From the NCBI GenBank assembly GCA_020638495.1, contig JACKIN010000002.1, positions 248,001 through 312,000 of the forward strand: a stretch of 64,000 nucleotides of DNA, in the 5' to 3' direction. Numbering within the stretch: the first letter of the stretch is position 1; the number at the start of each line of letters is the position of its first letter. Source of the DNA: Geminicoccaceae bacterium. GTDB lineage: Bacteria > Pseudomonadota > Alphaproteobacteria > Geminicoccales > Geminicoccaceae. This document shows, piece after piece, positions 1 through 8,252 of this stretch. A program made the translations under genes and the position numbers. The notes under the pieces were generated by a model, which saw only the letters and a list, made by a program, of their open reading frames with translations, did no database searches and was not told the DNA's origin.

Positions 1-825
1 CCCCGGTGCCAGGAGCATGACATCGGCGAAGCGGATGACCAGAAACCCGCCGGCATTGACGATGCCGGCATGCAGCAGGGCCGAGACCGGCGTCGGTGTC
101 TCCATCACCTCGATCAGCCAGCCATGGGTCGGAAACTGCGCCGACTTGAGCAGCGCCGCGAACGCCAGGAGCACGGCGGCGGTCGCCACGCCTGTCGGCG
201 GCAGCGTCGCGCCGCCGAGGCGTGCCGCCTCGAGCATGGTGCCGATATCGGCTGTGCCGAACGCCCGCAGCAGCAGCACGACCGCGGCAACGAGACAGGC
301 ATCGCCGATCCGTGCTGCCACGAATTTCTTCCGGGCGGCCAGCACCGCCCCCCGACGATCCGGGTAGAAGACCAGGAGGCGATGCAGAGCGAGGCTGGTG
401 AGCACCCAGCCCAGCACGAGCTGGCCGAGATTGCCGGCGAGGACGAGGAGCGATACCGCGGCCAGGGTCAGGCAGAGCCCGCCGATGAAGGCGCCCTGGC
501 GGCCGTCGCCGTCGAGATAATTGCGACTGAACCGGACGACGACGGCACCGACGAAGGCGACGAGGCCGAAGATCAGAACGCTCAGCGCGTCCAAGCGGAT
601 CGCGAGGCCAATCCCGCCCAACCCCAGAACCGGGCTCGTCCCGGGCCCGGCGAGAGCGACGGCGAGTCCCGCCAGAACGGCCATGCCCAGCGTCAGGAGC
701 GTCGCCAGCTCCGCCGCGCGGAGCACCCGGCGCGGCCGCGAGCCGGGCTCGCGTCGGGCGAGCATCGCCACGGCAACGAGGCTCAAAGGGGCCAGAAAGA
801 GTACCAGGGCGAGGACCGACGGCAT
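1..825 (-). CDS. dabB: DabB-like proton-conducting membrane subunit (bicarbonate uptake), 3' end cut by window edge
   Basis: The minus frame is open from an ATG at 825 to the window edge, giving 275 codons of a hydrophobic protein. It has several membrane helices and the proton-channel signature of NuoL/MrpA-type subunits near residues 225-265 (KSAQFPTHGWL, then METPTPVSALLHAG). Full-length relatives have about 500 residues, so roughly half is present. The head-to-head LysR gene at 953 is the arrangement known for dab operons, where DabB (PF00361) works with DabA (DUF2309) in energy-coupled CO2/bicarbonate accumulation. dabA would be expected beyond the left edge. A NuoL or Mrp antiporter subunit cannot be excluded from this half alone. 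Family assignment is firm; the DAB role is an inference from context. Confidence 0.75.
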   Translation of the reverse strand, partial: MPSVLALVLFLAPLSLVAVAMLARREPGSRPRRVLRAAELATLLTLGMAVLAGLAVALAGPGTSPVLGLGGIGLAIRLDALSVLIFGLVAFVGAVVVRFSRNYLDGDGRQGAFIGGLCLTLAAVSLLVLAGNLGQLVLGWVLTSLALHRLLVFYPDRRGAVLAARKKFVAARIGDACLVAAVVLLLRAFGTADIGTMLEAARLGGATLPPTGVATAAVLLAFAALLKSAQFPTHGWLIEVMETPTPVSALLHAGIVNAGGFLVIRFADVMLLAPG

Positions 826-952
826 CGAATTCTCCGACCAGCTCGAAGGGGCGGCAGCGAGGGGAGGTGATCGGGGGAGGGTCTAGCCGACCATCATCGA
901 CAAAAAAAATTCATTGTTTGAAACGCTTTGTTCTCCTCAGTAGAACGGACCC
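826..952. promoter_or_regulatory. Divergent control region between dabB and the LysR-type gene
   Basis: This 127-bp gap separates the start codons of two head-to-head genes. It contains an A-rich tract (901-908) followed by an AT-rich stretch with TTCAT-TGT-TTGAA (about 911-923), which fits the T-N11-A form of LysR-type operators. A LysR protein controlling its divergent neighbour from such a site is usual for the family. The operator itself is inferred from shape only. Confidence 0.45.
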
Positions 953-1840
953 ATGGCGACGCTGAACTTCCACCATCTGCGCTATTTCTGGGCGGTCGCG
1001 CACGAGGGCAATCTCACGCGGGCGGCCGAGCGCCTGAACCTCTCGCAATCCGCCGTCTCGATCCAGATCCGCAAGCTCGAGGACGAGCTCGGCCATGCCC
1101 TGTTCGAGCGCCGTGGCAGGCAGCTCGTGCCGACCGAGGCCGGCCGGATCGCCCTCGATCACGCGGACGCCATCTTCGCTGCCGGCGACGAGCTCCTGGA
1201 CACGCTGGCCGAAAGCGGCCGGGGACGACGCGTGCTGCGGGTCGGCGCCTTGGCGACGCTATCGCGCAACTTTCAGATCGCCTTCCTGCGGCCGCTGCTC
1301 GGGCGCGACGATGTCGAGATCGTGCTGCGCTCGGGCGGCCTCGGGGATCTCCTGGCGAGCCTCGAGGCGCACCGCCTCGATGTCGTGCTGGCGAATGCCA
1401 CCCCGCCCGGCGACGCCGCGACCCCCTGGCGGGCGCAGCCGATCGCCGAGCAGCCGGTGAGCCTGATCGGCACGCCGCGACGCCTGGGCGAAGACCGCTC
1501 CCTCGAAGTGCTGCTGCAGCGCGAGCCACTGGTCCTGCCGACGGCGCAAAGTGGCATCCGCACCGGCTTCGACGCGCTGGCCGACCGGCTCGGCATCCGT
1601 CCGCGCATCGCCGCGGAGGTCGACGACATGGCGCTGCTGCGTCTGCTGGCGCGCGAGGATATCGGCCTCGCCGTGGTCCCGCCGATCGTCGTCCGGGACG
1701 AGCTGGCCAGCGGCCGGCTCAGGGAGGCTGTGCAGTTGCCGCGACTGAGCGAGACCTTCTTCGCCGTCACGCTGCGCCGCCGCTTTCCCAATCCCCTGCT
1801 GCGCGAGCTTCTGGGCGCGGCCGCCGCCGAGCAGGGTTGA
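953..1840 (+). CDS. LysR-family transcriptional regulator (NhaR/LcdR-like)
   Basis: The protein has 295 residues, the normal LysR length. Residues 5-63 form the winged helix-turn-helix (FHHLRYFWAVA, then NLTRAAERLNLSQSAVS, then LFERRGRQLVPTEAG). The remainder is the periplasmic-binding-like effector domain, starting with a VLRVGALATL strand near residue 93. The start at 953 is the first in-frame ATG ahead of the conserved HTH. The gene faces dabB, so it most likely controls that operon; regulators of this type accompany dab carbon-uptake operons in other bacteria. It would act in the cytoplasm as a tetramer. The effector is unknown. The regulated target is an inference from the divergent arrangement. 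Confidence 0.85.
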   Translation: MATLNFHHLRYFWAVAHEGNLTRAAERLNLSQSAVSIQIRKLEDELGHALFERRGRQLVPTEAGRIALDHADAIFAAGDELLDTLAESGRGRRVLRVGALATLSRNFQIAFLRPLLGRDDVEIVLRSGGLGDLLASLEAHRLDVVLANATPPGDAATPWRAQPIAEQPVSLIGTPRRLGEDRSLEVLLQREPLVLPTAQSGIRTGFDALADRLGIRPRIAAEVDDMALLRLLAREDIGLAVVPPIVVRDELASGRLREAVQLPRLSETFFAVTLRRRFPNPLLRELLGAAAAEQG

Positions 1841-1929
1841 CCCCCGGCTGCCGCCCCTTCCTGTGGAGGGCCTTTTCGGCAAGGATGGCTCAGGCCGAGA
1901 CGGCCGGGCATGGGGACGGGGAGAGGGTC

Positions 1930-2406
1930 ATGCGCCGCGTGACGATGTCGTTCGATGACGAGCTCCTCGCCGAGCTCGACGCGTTCCTGCAGAAGTCCGG
2001 TGCGGCGAGCCGGTCCGAGGCGCTCCGCGACCTGGTCCGCCGCGGCCTCGGCCAGGTCGCCCTCGACGGGAAGGCCACAGGCGACTGCGTCGGCGTCGTC
2101 AGCTATGCCTGCCACCAGTCGATGCGCGGCCTCGCCCGGCGCCTCGCCGAGAGCCGGCACGACCTGCACGACCGCACCATCGCCACGACCACGGCTCCGC
2201 TCGACCACGACACCGCCATCGAGGTCACCATCATGCGCGGCGACGCCCGGGAGCTGCACGGCCATGCCGAGAGCCTCTTTCTCGAGCGCGGCGTGATGCA
2301 CGGCAATGTCTCGCTGATCCCCGTCGAGCCGCAGCGCGACACCCACGCCCACGGCCCGGGCCGCCCCCGCGCCCATCTGCACCTGAAGGTGCGCGAGAGC
2401 TTCTGA
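1930..2406 (+). CDS. NikR-like ribbon-helix-helix regulator with altered nickel site
   Basis: The protein has 158 residues. Residues 1-45 are a CopG/NikR ribbon-helix-helix DNA-binding domain (RRVTMSFDDELLAELDAFL). Residues 52-131 are the NikR ACT-like domain, including VVSYACHQSMRGL and MRGDARELHGHAESLFLERG. Aligned by eye to E. coli NikR, the His76 equivalent is kept (His77), but His87, His89 and Cys95 are replaced by Thr88, Pro90 and Ala96. A tail absent from E. coli NikR carries four histidines (139, 141, 149, 151). It may sense another metal, use the tail, or be metal-independent. No nickel transporter or urease lies nearby. The ATG at 1930 was chosen because it directly precedes the conserved RHH strand. 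Family is secure; the function is open. Confidence 0.8.
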   Translation: MRRVTMSFDDELLAELDAFLQKSGAASRSEALRDLVRRGLGQVALDGKATGDCVGVVSYACHQSMRGLARRLAESRHDLHDRTIATTTAPLDHDTAIEVTIMRGDARELHGHAESLFLERGVMHGNVSLIPVEPQRDTHAHGPGRPRAHLHLKVRESF

Positions 2407-2511
2407 CGGCGAGGTGCCGACCGCCTTCCGCCGGCCACGCCCCTCGCCTATGGTCGAGCCCCGCCGGCAACGGGCACGCAGATGCGTGGACGACGAGAGG
2501 ACAGCACCGGC

Positions 2512-3357
2512 ATGAGCACGACAGCAGCCTTCGACGACCACCGCCCCGGCCGCGCCCGCCTCTCGGCGGCGGAGATGCAGGCCTATCGCCTGGACGGCCT
2601 GGTCAAGCCGGCCCATGGGCTCGGTGCTGCCGAGCTCGCCGGCTTGCGGGGTCTCCTCGAGGAGACGCTCGCCGCCACGCCCGGCCAGCGCCCCGAGAGC
2701 CTGGTCTGCCCGCATATCGAGGGCATGGGCAACCTGCCGGCCGCCATCACCGACCGCTGGCTCGCGGTCTGCACCCGGGCGGATTTCCTCGACCTCGTCG
2801 AGCAGGTGCTCGGCCCGGACGTGATCCTCTGGGGCAGCCAGATCTTCTGCAAGCCGGCCGGCACCGGGCTCCGGGTGCCCTGGCACCAGGATGGGCATTT
2901 CTGGCCGATCCGGCCCTTGGCCACCTGCACGCTCTGGCTCGCCCTCGACGACGTCGATGCCGAGAACAGCGCCATGCTCTACGTGCCGGGCTCGCAACGC
3001 ACCCGGACGCTCTTCCCGCATGCCGACCAGCCGAGCGAGGAATCCGCCCTCAATGCGGAGATGCTGCCGGGCGACGTCGATCTCGACCGGGTCGAGGTGG
3101 ACGCCCTGCCGGCCGGCGCCTGCTCGCTTCACGACGTCTATCTGGTGCACGGCTCCGAGCCCAACCGCTCGGCCCGCCGCCGGGCGGGCTTCGTCATCCG
3201 CTACATGCCGGCGACCTCGCATTTCGACCGTGAGCTGGCCATCTCGACGTCGCCCCAGGCGGCGACTAAGTTCGCCGAGCGGCCGATATATCTGCTGCGC
3301 GGCGAGGACTGGACCGGCAAGACCGGCCTCGTCGACCTGCGCGACCGCCCCGCCTGA
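2512..3357 (+). CDS. Phytanoyl-CoA dioxygenase (PhyH) family protein
   Basis: The product has 281 residues. The Fe(II)/2-oxoglutarate facial triad is visible: His125 and Asp127 in WHQDGHFW, and His213 in YLVHGSEPNRS. Arg219 or Arg224 is the likely 2-oxoglutarate anchor. Such enzymes hydroxylate small molecules or lipids using oxygen and 2-oxoglutarate in the cytoplasm, and the substrate cannot be told from sequence. The start at 2512 precedes the first well-folded segment; an upstream in-frame ATG at 2482 would add ten non-conserved residues. It is followed by a broken amidohydrolase on the other strand, so this may be the surviving part of a catabolic locus. No signal peptide is present. Confidence 0.85.
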   Translation: MSTTAAFDDHRPGRARLSAAEMQAYRLDGLVKPAHGLGAAELAGLRGLLEETLAATPGQRPESLVCPHIEGMGNLPAAITDRWLAVCTRADFLDLVEQVLGPDVILWGSQIFCKPAGTGLRVPWHQDGHFWPIRPLATCTLWLALDDVDAENSAMLYVPGSQRTRTLFPHADQPSEESALNAEMLPGDVDLDRVEVDALPAGACSLHDVYLVHGSEPNRSARRRAGFVIRYMPATSHFDRELAISTSPQAATKFAERPIYLLRGEDWTGKTGLVDLRDRPA

Positions 3358-3388
3358 GCGGCAGGGTACGCGAACGGCAGAAGCCCGG

Positions 3389-3820
3389 TCAGGCGGGCCG
3401 GGCAGGCGGCAGGCGATAGGCCCGGACGGCGGTCGTCTCGAACAAGTGCCGGCGCTCGTCCACGCCGAGCCCCTGCCGATCGAGGATCTCCTGCAGCGCC
3501 TCCCACCAGCGCGCGTAGGTGCCGTGCAGGTTCGAGACCGGCCAGTTGCTCGCGAACATCAGCCGCTCCGGGCCGAAGCAGTCGAGGAAGTGCAGGACAT
3601 AGGGCTCGACGTCCGCCGGTCGCCACTCGAAGAGTGCTCGCTCGATCAGGCCGGAGAGCTTGCAGAAAGCTCCCGTCTCGCGCGCCGGCCTGCGTGCCGA
3701 GGAAGCCGACATGGAAGAGCAGCACCGAGCCGTCGATGCCGTGCTTGGTGATATGCCCTCGGCCTCGGCGACATGAAGGTCCGCGTAGCCGATATTGGCA
3801 TCAACCGTCAGCCGCACCAT
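3389..3820 (-). pseudogene. Amidohydrolase (fuconolactonase-like) 3' remnant, frameshifted and truncated
   Basis: The last ~95 codons read as the C-terminus of an amidohydrolase of the COG3618 type: GAFCKLSGLIERA, then ERLMFASNWPVSNL, with the catalytic-site Asp replaced by Ser/Asn context. Upstream of about 3700 the frame loses similarity, and another frame carries a plausible continuation (DGSVLLFHVGFLG), indicating a frameshift. The N-terminal two thirds is missing before the insertion sequence at 4074. The gene is therefore broken. Such enzymes hydrolyse sugar lactones or related esters. Whether the damage is biological or a sequence error cannot be told here. Confidence 0.55.
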
Positions 3821-4069
3821 GACCGGATCGGCGCCACGCGCCCGGCGCGGCAGGCCGACGCTGATCGCAACGCCAGCCGCCAGCGAGGCCGAAGCCCTCC
3901 CGGCTAGCGTTCCCCGCCTCGACGATTTTCAGATCAAGGCAAGAGCTATCTGGAACACAGACGATAGCCAACGGGAATGCCGCGCTGTCCATGCGACGCC
4001 TTGTGCGAAGCGGGACAAATCCACGGTGCGTCGCCTTTCGCACTTGCGAGCATGGGTGAGCGGTGCATC
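3821..4069. other. Non-coding or decayed stretch left of the insertion sequence
   Basis: About 250 bases between the amidohydrolase remnant and the IS. Short open frames on both strands show no recognisable domain. It probably derives from the lost 5' part of the amidohydrolase region. Confidence 0.4.
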
Positions 4070-4073
4070 TTAG

Positions 4074-5541
4074 CAGCGTGTTGCGGAATTGCGAGTTTCA
4101 GCGACCCTCGAGTCCGATCACGAAGACTGCGGTCGCGACCGGTGATGGCTCGTTCTGGGGGACGATCGCGAGCCAGAGGGCTCGGTGATCGGCATCGAGC
4201 GGCATCGAGAGCCAGAACAGCCATGGATTCGCGCCCGCCCAGCGCCTTGGGGTGCCGGAGCCGGTGAGAAGCCGCATGATCAACCCCAGATTGTAGCCGG
4301 CGATGTGGATCAGGTAGCGTTTTTGGACGTTGTCGCGACCACGCAGCCAGGTTCGGCGCATGCCGCCGCGGTCGAGGGTCAGCGCGAAGGCGCGCTCGAC
4401 AATCTCGGTTCTGAGCTTGAAGGCTTGCTTGGCAACGCCGGAGAGCAGCCGGCGGCGGTTGCCGTAAACGGCGTTTCTGGCCTGGTCGTCGCCATGCCAA
4501 CGCAGGATGCCACCCTTGCCGGTCGGTGGTGTCGGCTCGGCGATGCGGGTTTTCCAGGGGCTGTCGTGGAGTTCTTTCAGGCCATCACGGCTGTGGTAGC
4601 CCTTGTCGGCGACCAGTTCCGCGGGCGCCTCGGTCGTTGGTGCGCGTTCGATCGCTGCCAGGTTCCGGATGGTCTTATCGATCGTCTTCGGCAGGGTCTT
4701 GGCATCGCCGCGGTCGGCGTGATGGACGGGAGCAGCGAGAACGGCGCCGGTGTCGAGATCGACGGCATGCTCGGGCTTGTAGGCCAGCCTGGTGCGGCCG
4801 TCCTTCATCCGGGCGATGCGGGCATCACTGTCGGTCGGGCTCTCCCAGTCCTCGTTCGACAGCTTCTTGCCGGGCCTCTTGCGATCGAGCCGGATCAGGT
4901 CGTCCGCGGTCGGCGTCTCGATGCCGCTCTCGACTGCGAGCCGCTTCAGCATCTCCCGGTAGCCTTCGCCCGTCTCCCGGCGAACGATGGCCCGCAGCGC
5001 CGCATGCGCCTCCATGGTCGAGGCATCGACCCCGATCCGCGCGCCCTTGATCAGCCCGTGCTCGGCCAGCCGCTGCAGCACCCAGGCGAAGACCTCGTCA
5101 TGCACCTCCAAGGGCAGACGCGAGCGGGTCCGCGACAGCCAGGAGTGATCCGGCACGCCCTCCCGGCTCGCCAACAGCAGGAACTCGCGCAGGCTCAGGC
5201 TGTCCGCACAACGCCACTCGATCCCCCGCTCACTGTCGATTCCCTCGAAGTAGCCCACCAGCAGCATGCGGAAGTAGCGCCCGGGCGGCAGCGACTTGCG
5301 ACCCCGGGCCGCCGACGAATAATGCGGCTGGCAGAGCGTCTCGACATGCCGGTCAAAACCGGCAGCACGCAGGATCTCCTCCAGCCGGTCATAAAACGGA
5401 TGACCCTGCGACCGTGGCAGCTCTGACCAGCTCAGCAATAGCTCGCTCTGCCGCTCTGACTGCCGACCCAACGCCATGCCGTCCCTCCCCGCCATCCCGC
5501 TGTCACCGAATCACGATCAGGCGGATTTCGTCAACACGCTG
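4074..5541 (-). mobile_element. IS5/IS1182-type insertion sequence, complete, with TTAG target duplication
   Basis: The element is 1,468 bp and holds one transposase gene on the minus strand. Both ends begin CAGCGTGTTG reading inward, and the next ten bases match partly, giving a terminal inverted repeat of about 20 bp. The left end is at 4074 and the right end at 5541. TTAG occurs immediately outside each end (4070-4073 and 5542-5545), the four-base YTAR-type target duplication expected for IS5-like elements. Intact ends and an intact gene suggest a recent insertion. Confidence 0.8.
4098..5495 (-). CDS. IS5/IS1182-family transposase
   Basis: The protein has 465 residues and is uninterrupted. 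An N-terminal IS1182-type domain (RKSLPPGRYFRMLLVGYFEG) precedes a DDE catalytic core. The first Asp is in RIGVDASTMEAHA, the second in ELVADKGYHSRDG, and the Glu in RTEIVERAFALTLDRGG. The C-terminus has a YLIHIAGYNLGLIMR segment typical of the group. It catalyses cut-and-paste movement of its element. The stop lies 24 bp inside the left inverted repeat and the start 46 bp inside the right one. It has separated the amidohydrolase remnant from the exporter/GMC remnants. Confidence 0.88.
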   Translation of the reverse strand: MAGRDGMALGRQSERQSELLLSWSELPRSQGHPFYDRLEEILRAAGFDRHVETLCQPHYSSAARGRKSLPPGRYFRMLLVGYFEGIDSERGIEWRCADSLSLREFLLLASREGVPDHSWLSRTRSRLPLEVHDEVFAWVLQRLAEHGLIKGARIGVDASTMEAHAALRAIVRRETGEGYREMLKRLAVESGIETPTADDLIRLDRKRPGKKLSNEDWESPTDSDARIARMKDGRTRLAYKPEHAVDLDTGAVLAAPVHHADRGDAKTLPKTIDKTIRNLAAIERAPTTEAPAELVADKGYHSRDGLKELHDSPWKTRIAEPTPPTGKGGILRWHGDDQARNAVYGNRRRLLSGVAKQAFKLRTEIVERAFALTLDRGGMRRTWLRGRDNVQKRYLIHIAGYNLGLIMRLLTGSGTPRRWAGANPWLFWLSMPLDADHRALWLAIVPQNEPSPVATAVFVIGLEGR

Positions 5542-5619
5542 TTAGGGTGCCAATCGCAAAATCCTCGTCCCTTGGCCCTCGAAGCGAGACCCGTTTGCCC
5601 ATTCGCGCGCTGCGCCTGA

Positions 5620-6042
5620 TTGTCGGCTTCCTCTGCCCTTGTCCCTGGATCCCTGCCGGACGTCGCAGCCCTCGGCGTGATGGCATCGCTGGCCGAGGGC
5701 ATCGGCATCGGCCTCCTGATCCCGTTCCTGGCAGTGCTGATGGGGGCCGCCACGCCGGATGGCGGCTTCGTCGAGATCGCCGACCGCTACGCCGCGTTGT
5801 TCGACGAGGACACGCGGCTGGTCATGGTCAGCATCACCATCGTCACGCCGATCGTCGGCAAGTGCCTGCTCGACTTCCTCTATGTGCGGCTGCCGGCCAT
5901 CCTGCCCAGCGCGGCGAGGGAACCAGCGGGACCGTCGCCTACTTCATTCGCCGGCGCCTGTCCGAAACAACGCCGGACTACCACTTCAGCGGCAGTCGCG
6001 CCCGCAACCGGTTGTGCGATGCCTGGCGGTTCCGCAGCATGA
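5620..6042 (+). pseudogene. ABC exporter 5' remnant
   Basis: Codons up to about 5925 read as the first transmembrane segments of an ABC exporter of the polysaccharide/lipid type (GVMASLAEGIGIGLLIPFL, then VSITIVTPIVGKCLLDFLY). After this the similarity stops and the frame runs into unrelated sequence. The nucleotide-binding half is absent. It appears joined by deletion to the GMC oxidoreductase remnant downstream. With the glycosyltransferase at 6611 it suggests a former surface-polysaccharide locus. Confidence 0.5.
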
Positions 6043-6149
6043 ATGACGTCGCTGTCGAGCACGATCTCGTCAGGATGCTCGGTGGAGCGCCAACCGTGCT
6101 GCGCACCTGTGCCAAGCGTGCCGTCGAGATCATTAGACCGAGGCGGGTC

Positions 6150-6614
6150 ATGGCGTTGCGAATGGTGGTAGAGACGGCGAAGCAGCGGGACAGCCGGGTC
6201 CGGCTCGATCATGCTACGGATCGGCTCGACCAGCCGCGGGCCCTGGTCGACTGGCGGGTCAGCGACAGTGACCGCCCCGGGCTCGATCGTTTGCGCCGGA
6301 CCCTGGCGCGGCTCTTGCGTCAGAGCGGCCATGGGGAGATGATCGACGACTGGAATTCGCACGAGAACGGCTGGCCACCATCCATGGACGGCGGACGGCA
6401 TGACATGGGCAATAACCGCATGCACGACGATCCGACCCGGGGTGTGGTCGATGCCGACGCGCGCGTGGATGGCCTCGAAAATCTGCATGTCGCCGGCAGC
6501 TCGGTCTTTCCGACCGGCTCCAACGTCGACCCGAAACCGACGATCGTGGCGCTGACGCATCGCCTCGCCGAGCATCCGCGCGCCCTGACCAGCCATGCGG
6601 CAGACGGGCCATGA
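6150..6614 (+). pseudogene. GMC-family oxidoreductase C-terminal remnant
   Basis: About 150 codons match the C-terminal domain of FAD-dependent GMC oxidoreductases: ALVDWRVSDSDRPGLDRL, then DPTRGVVDADARVDGLENL, then VAGSSVFPTGSNVDPKP. The N-terminal FAD-binding GxGxxG domain is missing. The open frame continues upstream to 5547 only through sequence that encodes the ABC remnant in another frame. Its stop overlaps the start of the next gene by four bases, so it was once translationally coupled to that glycosyltransferase. It cannot be a working oxidoreductase. Confidence 0.6.
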
Positions 6615-7684
6615 AGAGCCCCGGCATCACCGCGATCATCGTCAACCACAACAGCGAGACCGAGATCGTCAAGGCGATCCGCAAGCTCGAGGCCCAGGAC
6701 GGCCTCGTCGACGCCATCCTGGTGATCGACAATGCCTCGACCGACAATAGCGTGCCGGCGGCGAAGGCGGCGAGCCCGCGCGTCGAGGTCCTCGAGCTCG
6801 GCGAAAATCTCGGCCCGGCGATCTCGCGCAATCGTGGCATGCAGGCAGCGAAGACACCGCTGGTCCTCCTGGTCGACGACGATGTCTACGTGGCACCCGG
6901 CTGCATCGCCCGGCTGCTCGCCCACCTCGACGACCCCCGGGTGGCCGCGGTCGTGCCGCGGCTGATCCTCTATCCCGACAACGAGCTGATCCAGCTCGAC
7001 GGCGCCGAAACCCATCTGGTCGGCTCCATGGTCCTGAACAATGCCCGTATGGAGGCGGCCACCACGCCGGCCGAGGTCAGCCACATCGGCGCCTTCTCGA
7101 CCTCCTGCGTGCTGGCCAGGCGCGACGTCATGCTGGCGGCCGGCGGCATGGACGAGAACTACTTCATCTATCTCGAGGATCAGGAATTCGGCCTGCGCCT
7201 GCGCGGGCTCGGGCACAAGCTGGTCTGCGACGCGCGCGCGCTCGCCTATCACGATCGTGGCGCCGGCACGCCGAATTTGTCGTTCCGCGATGCCGGCGAG
7301 TACCCCAAGCGCCGGGCCTATCTCACCATGCGCAATCGCTGGCAGACGATCCTCATCCACTACCAGCCGCGCACCCTCGTCCTCCTCGCCCCCGTCCTGC
7401 TGCTCTACGAGATCGCCTCGCTGGCGATGGCGGTGCGGAAAGGCTGGCTCAGCCAGTGGTGGCAGGCCTGGGTCTGGCAGTGGCAGAACCGGCAAAGCCT
7501 GTGCGAGCGACGCCGGTTCGTCGCCCGCAATCGCCGGCTCAGCGAAGCCAGCTCGCTGGTCGGTGGTCCCCTGCCTCTGGCGCCGGGGCTGATCGGCAAG
7601 GGCTTCGAGGCCAGAGCGGTCGCGGCCCTGACCGCGATCATCAGCGGCTACGGCCGCCTCGTCCGCCCCCTCCTGCCGCGGTAA
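6611..7684 (+). CDS. Family 2 glycosyltransferase
   Basis: The product has 357 residues. The GT-A fold is clear: ITAIIVNHNS at the start, VIDNASTDNS near residue 42, the metal-binding LLVDDDVYVAPG near residue 92, and an acceptor-side YLEDQEFGLRLRG near residue 190. A hydrophobic segment near residues 255-280 suggests membrane association. Such enzymes move a sugar from a nucleotide sugar to a growing glycan, often at the inner membrane face. The start overlaps the stop of the GMC remnant (ATGA). With the ABC and GMC remnants upstream it looks like the survivor of a polysaccharide cluster; donor and acceptor are unknown. Confidence 0.85.
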   Translation: MKSPGITAIIVNHNSETEIVKAIRKLEAQDGLVDAILVIDNASTDNSVPAAKAASPRVEVLELGENLGPAISRNRGMQAAKTPLVLLVDDDVYVAPGCIARLLAHLDDPRVAAVVPRLILYPDNELIQLDGAETHLVGSMVLNNARMEAATTPAEVSHIGAFSTSCVLARRDVMLAAGGMDENYFIYLEDQEFGLRLRGLGHKLVCDARALAYHDRGAGTPNLSFRDAGEYPKRRAYLTMRNRWQTILIHYQPRTLVLLAPVLLLYEIASLAMAVRKGWLSQWWQAWVWQWQNRQSLCERRRFVARNRRLSEASSLVGGPLPLAPGLIGKGFEARAVAALTAIISGYGRLVRPLLPR

Positions 7685-8252
7685 CGACCAACGCATCTGC
7701 ACGGCGACCGCAGGTGAGAAAGGCAAGGCGATCGGTGTGCAGCTCGGTTTGCCGATGTGAGCACCGGTCGTCCGCGGCCCGATGCCTCACGCGGTCACCG
7801 TGACAAGGCCCCGGTCCAGCGAAGAAGGGCAGACCGAGTGCCCCGAGCTCGAACCTCCGGGCATGGCGGGCATCGTCGTGCAACTGGCAAGAGCGCGGCA
7901 TCGAGAAGCCCGTATGGTGCCGTGCGTGCTGCCGCATCGGCCAGCCGCCATGGCCGTGGCAGGCGATCATGTCCGGCTCGAAGCGCAGCTCCTGGCCCGC
8001 CGCCACCAGCTCCTAGGGCTGCTGCCTGGAGCCGAACGGACCGCCCGCAATGAGATATGGCATGGGCACAAGGTGGGCACCGAACGAAACACCGACAGGC
8101 GCTTCTCGATGATGATCCGCAGCACCATTGCCACCGAACGCCATGGCCGCCCCGCGTTCCGGATGGAGCCAGCGGCATTCTTCGCCTAGTCTTTCCGCAT
8201 CGTGGCGCAGGGGCCGCTGGCCAGCCGGTCACGGAAAAGGGAAGGCCTGGCC
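7685..8252. other. 568-bp region without a supportable gene
   Basis: Open frames on both strands here have biased composition, no recognisable domain and no good ribosome-binding site. It separates the glycosyltransferase from the potABCD operon and must hold the promoter of that operon. I could not place that promoter with confidence. Confidence 0.4.

Noticed and set aside
70..870. Plus-strand open frame over the first 800 bases
   Set aside because: The minus strand encodes a clear DabB/NuoL-type membrane protein running off the edge.
7782..8189. Possible small gene before potA
   Set aside because: No domain, no good ribosome-binding site, and overlapping frames on both strands are equally open.
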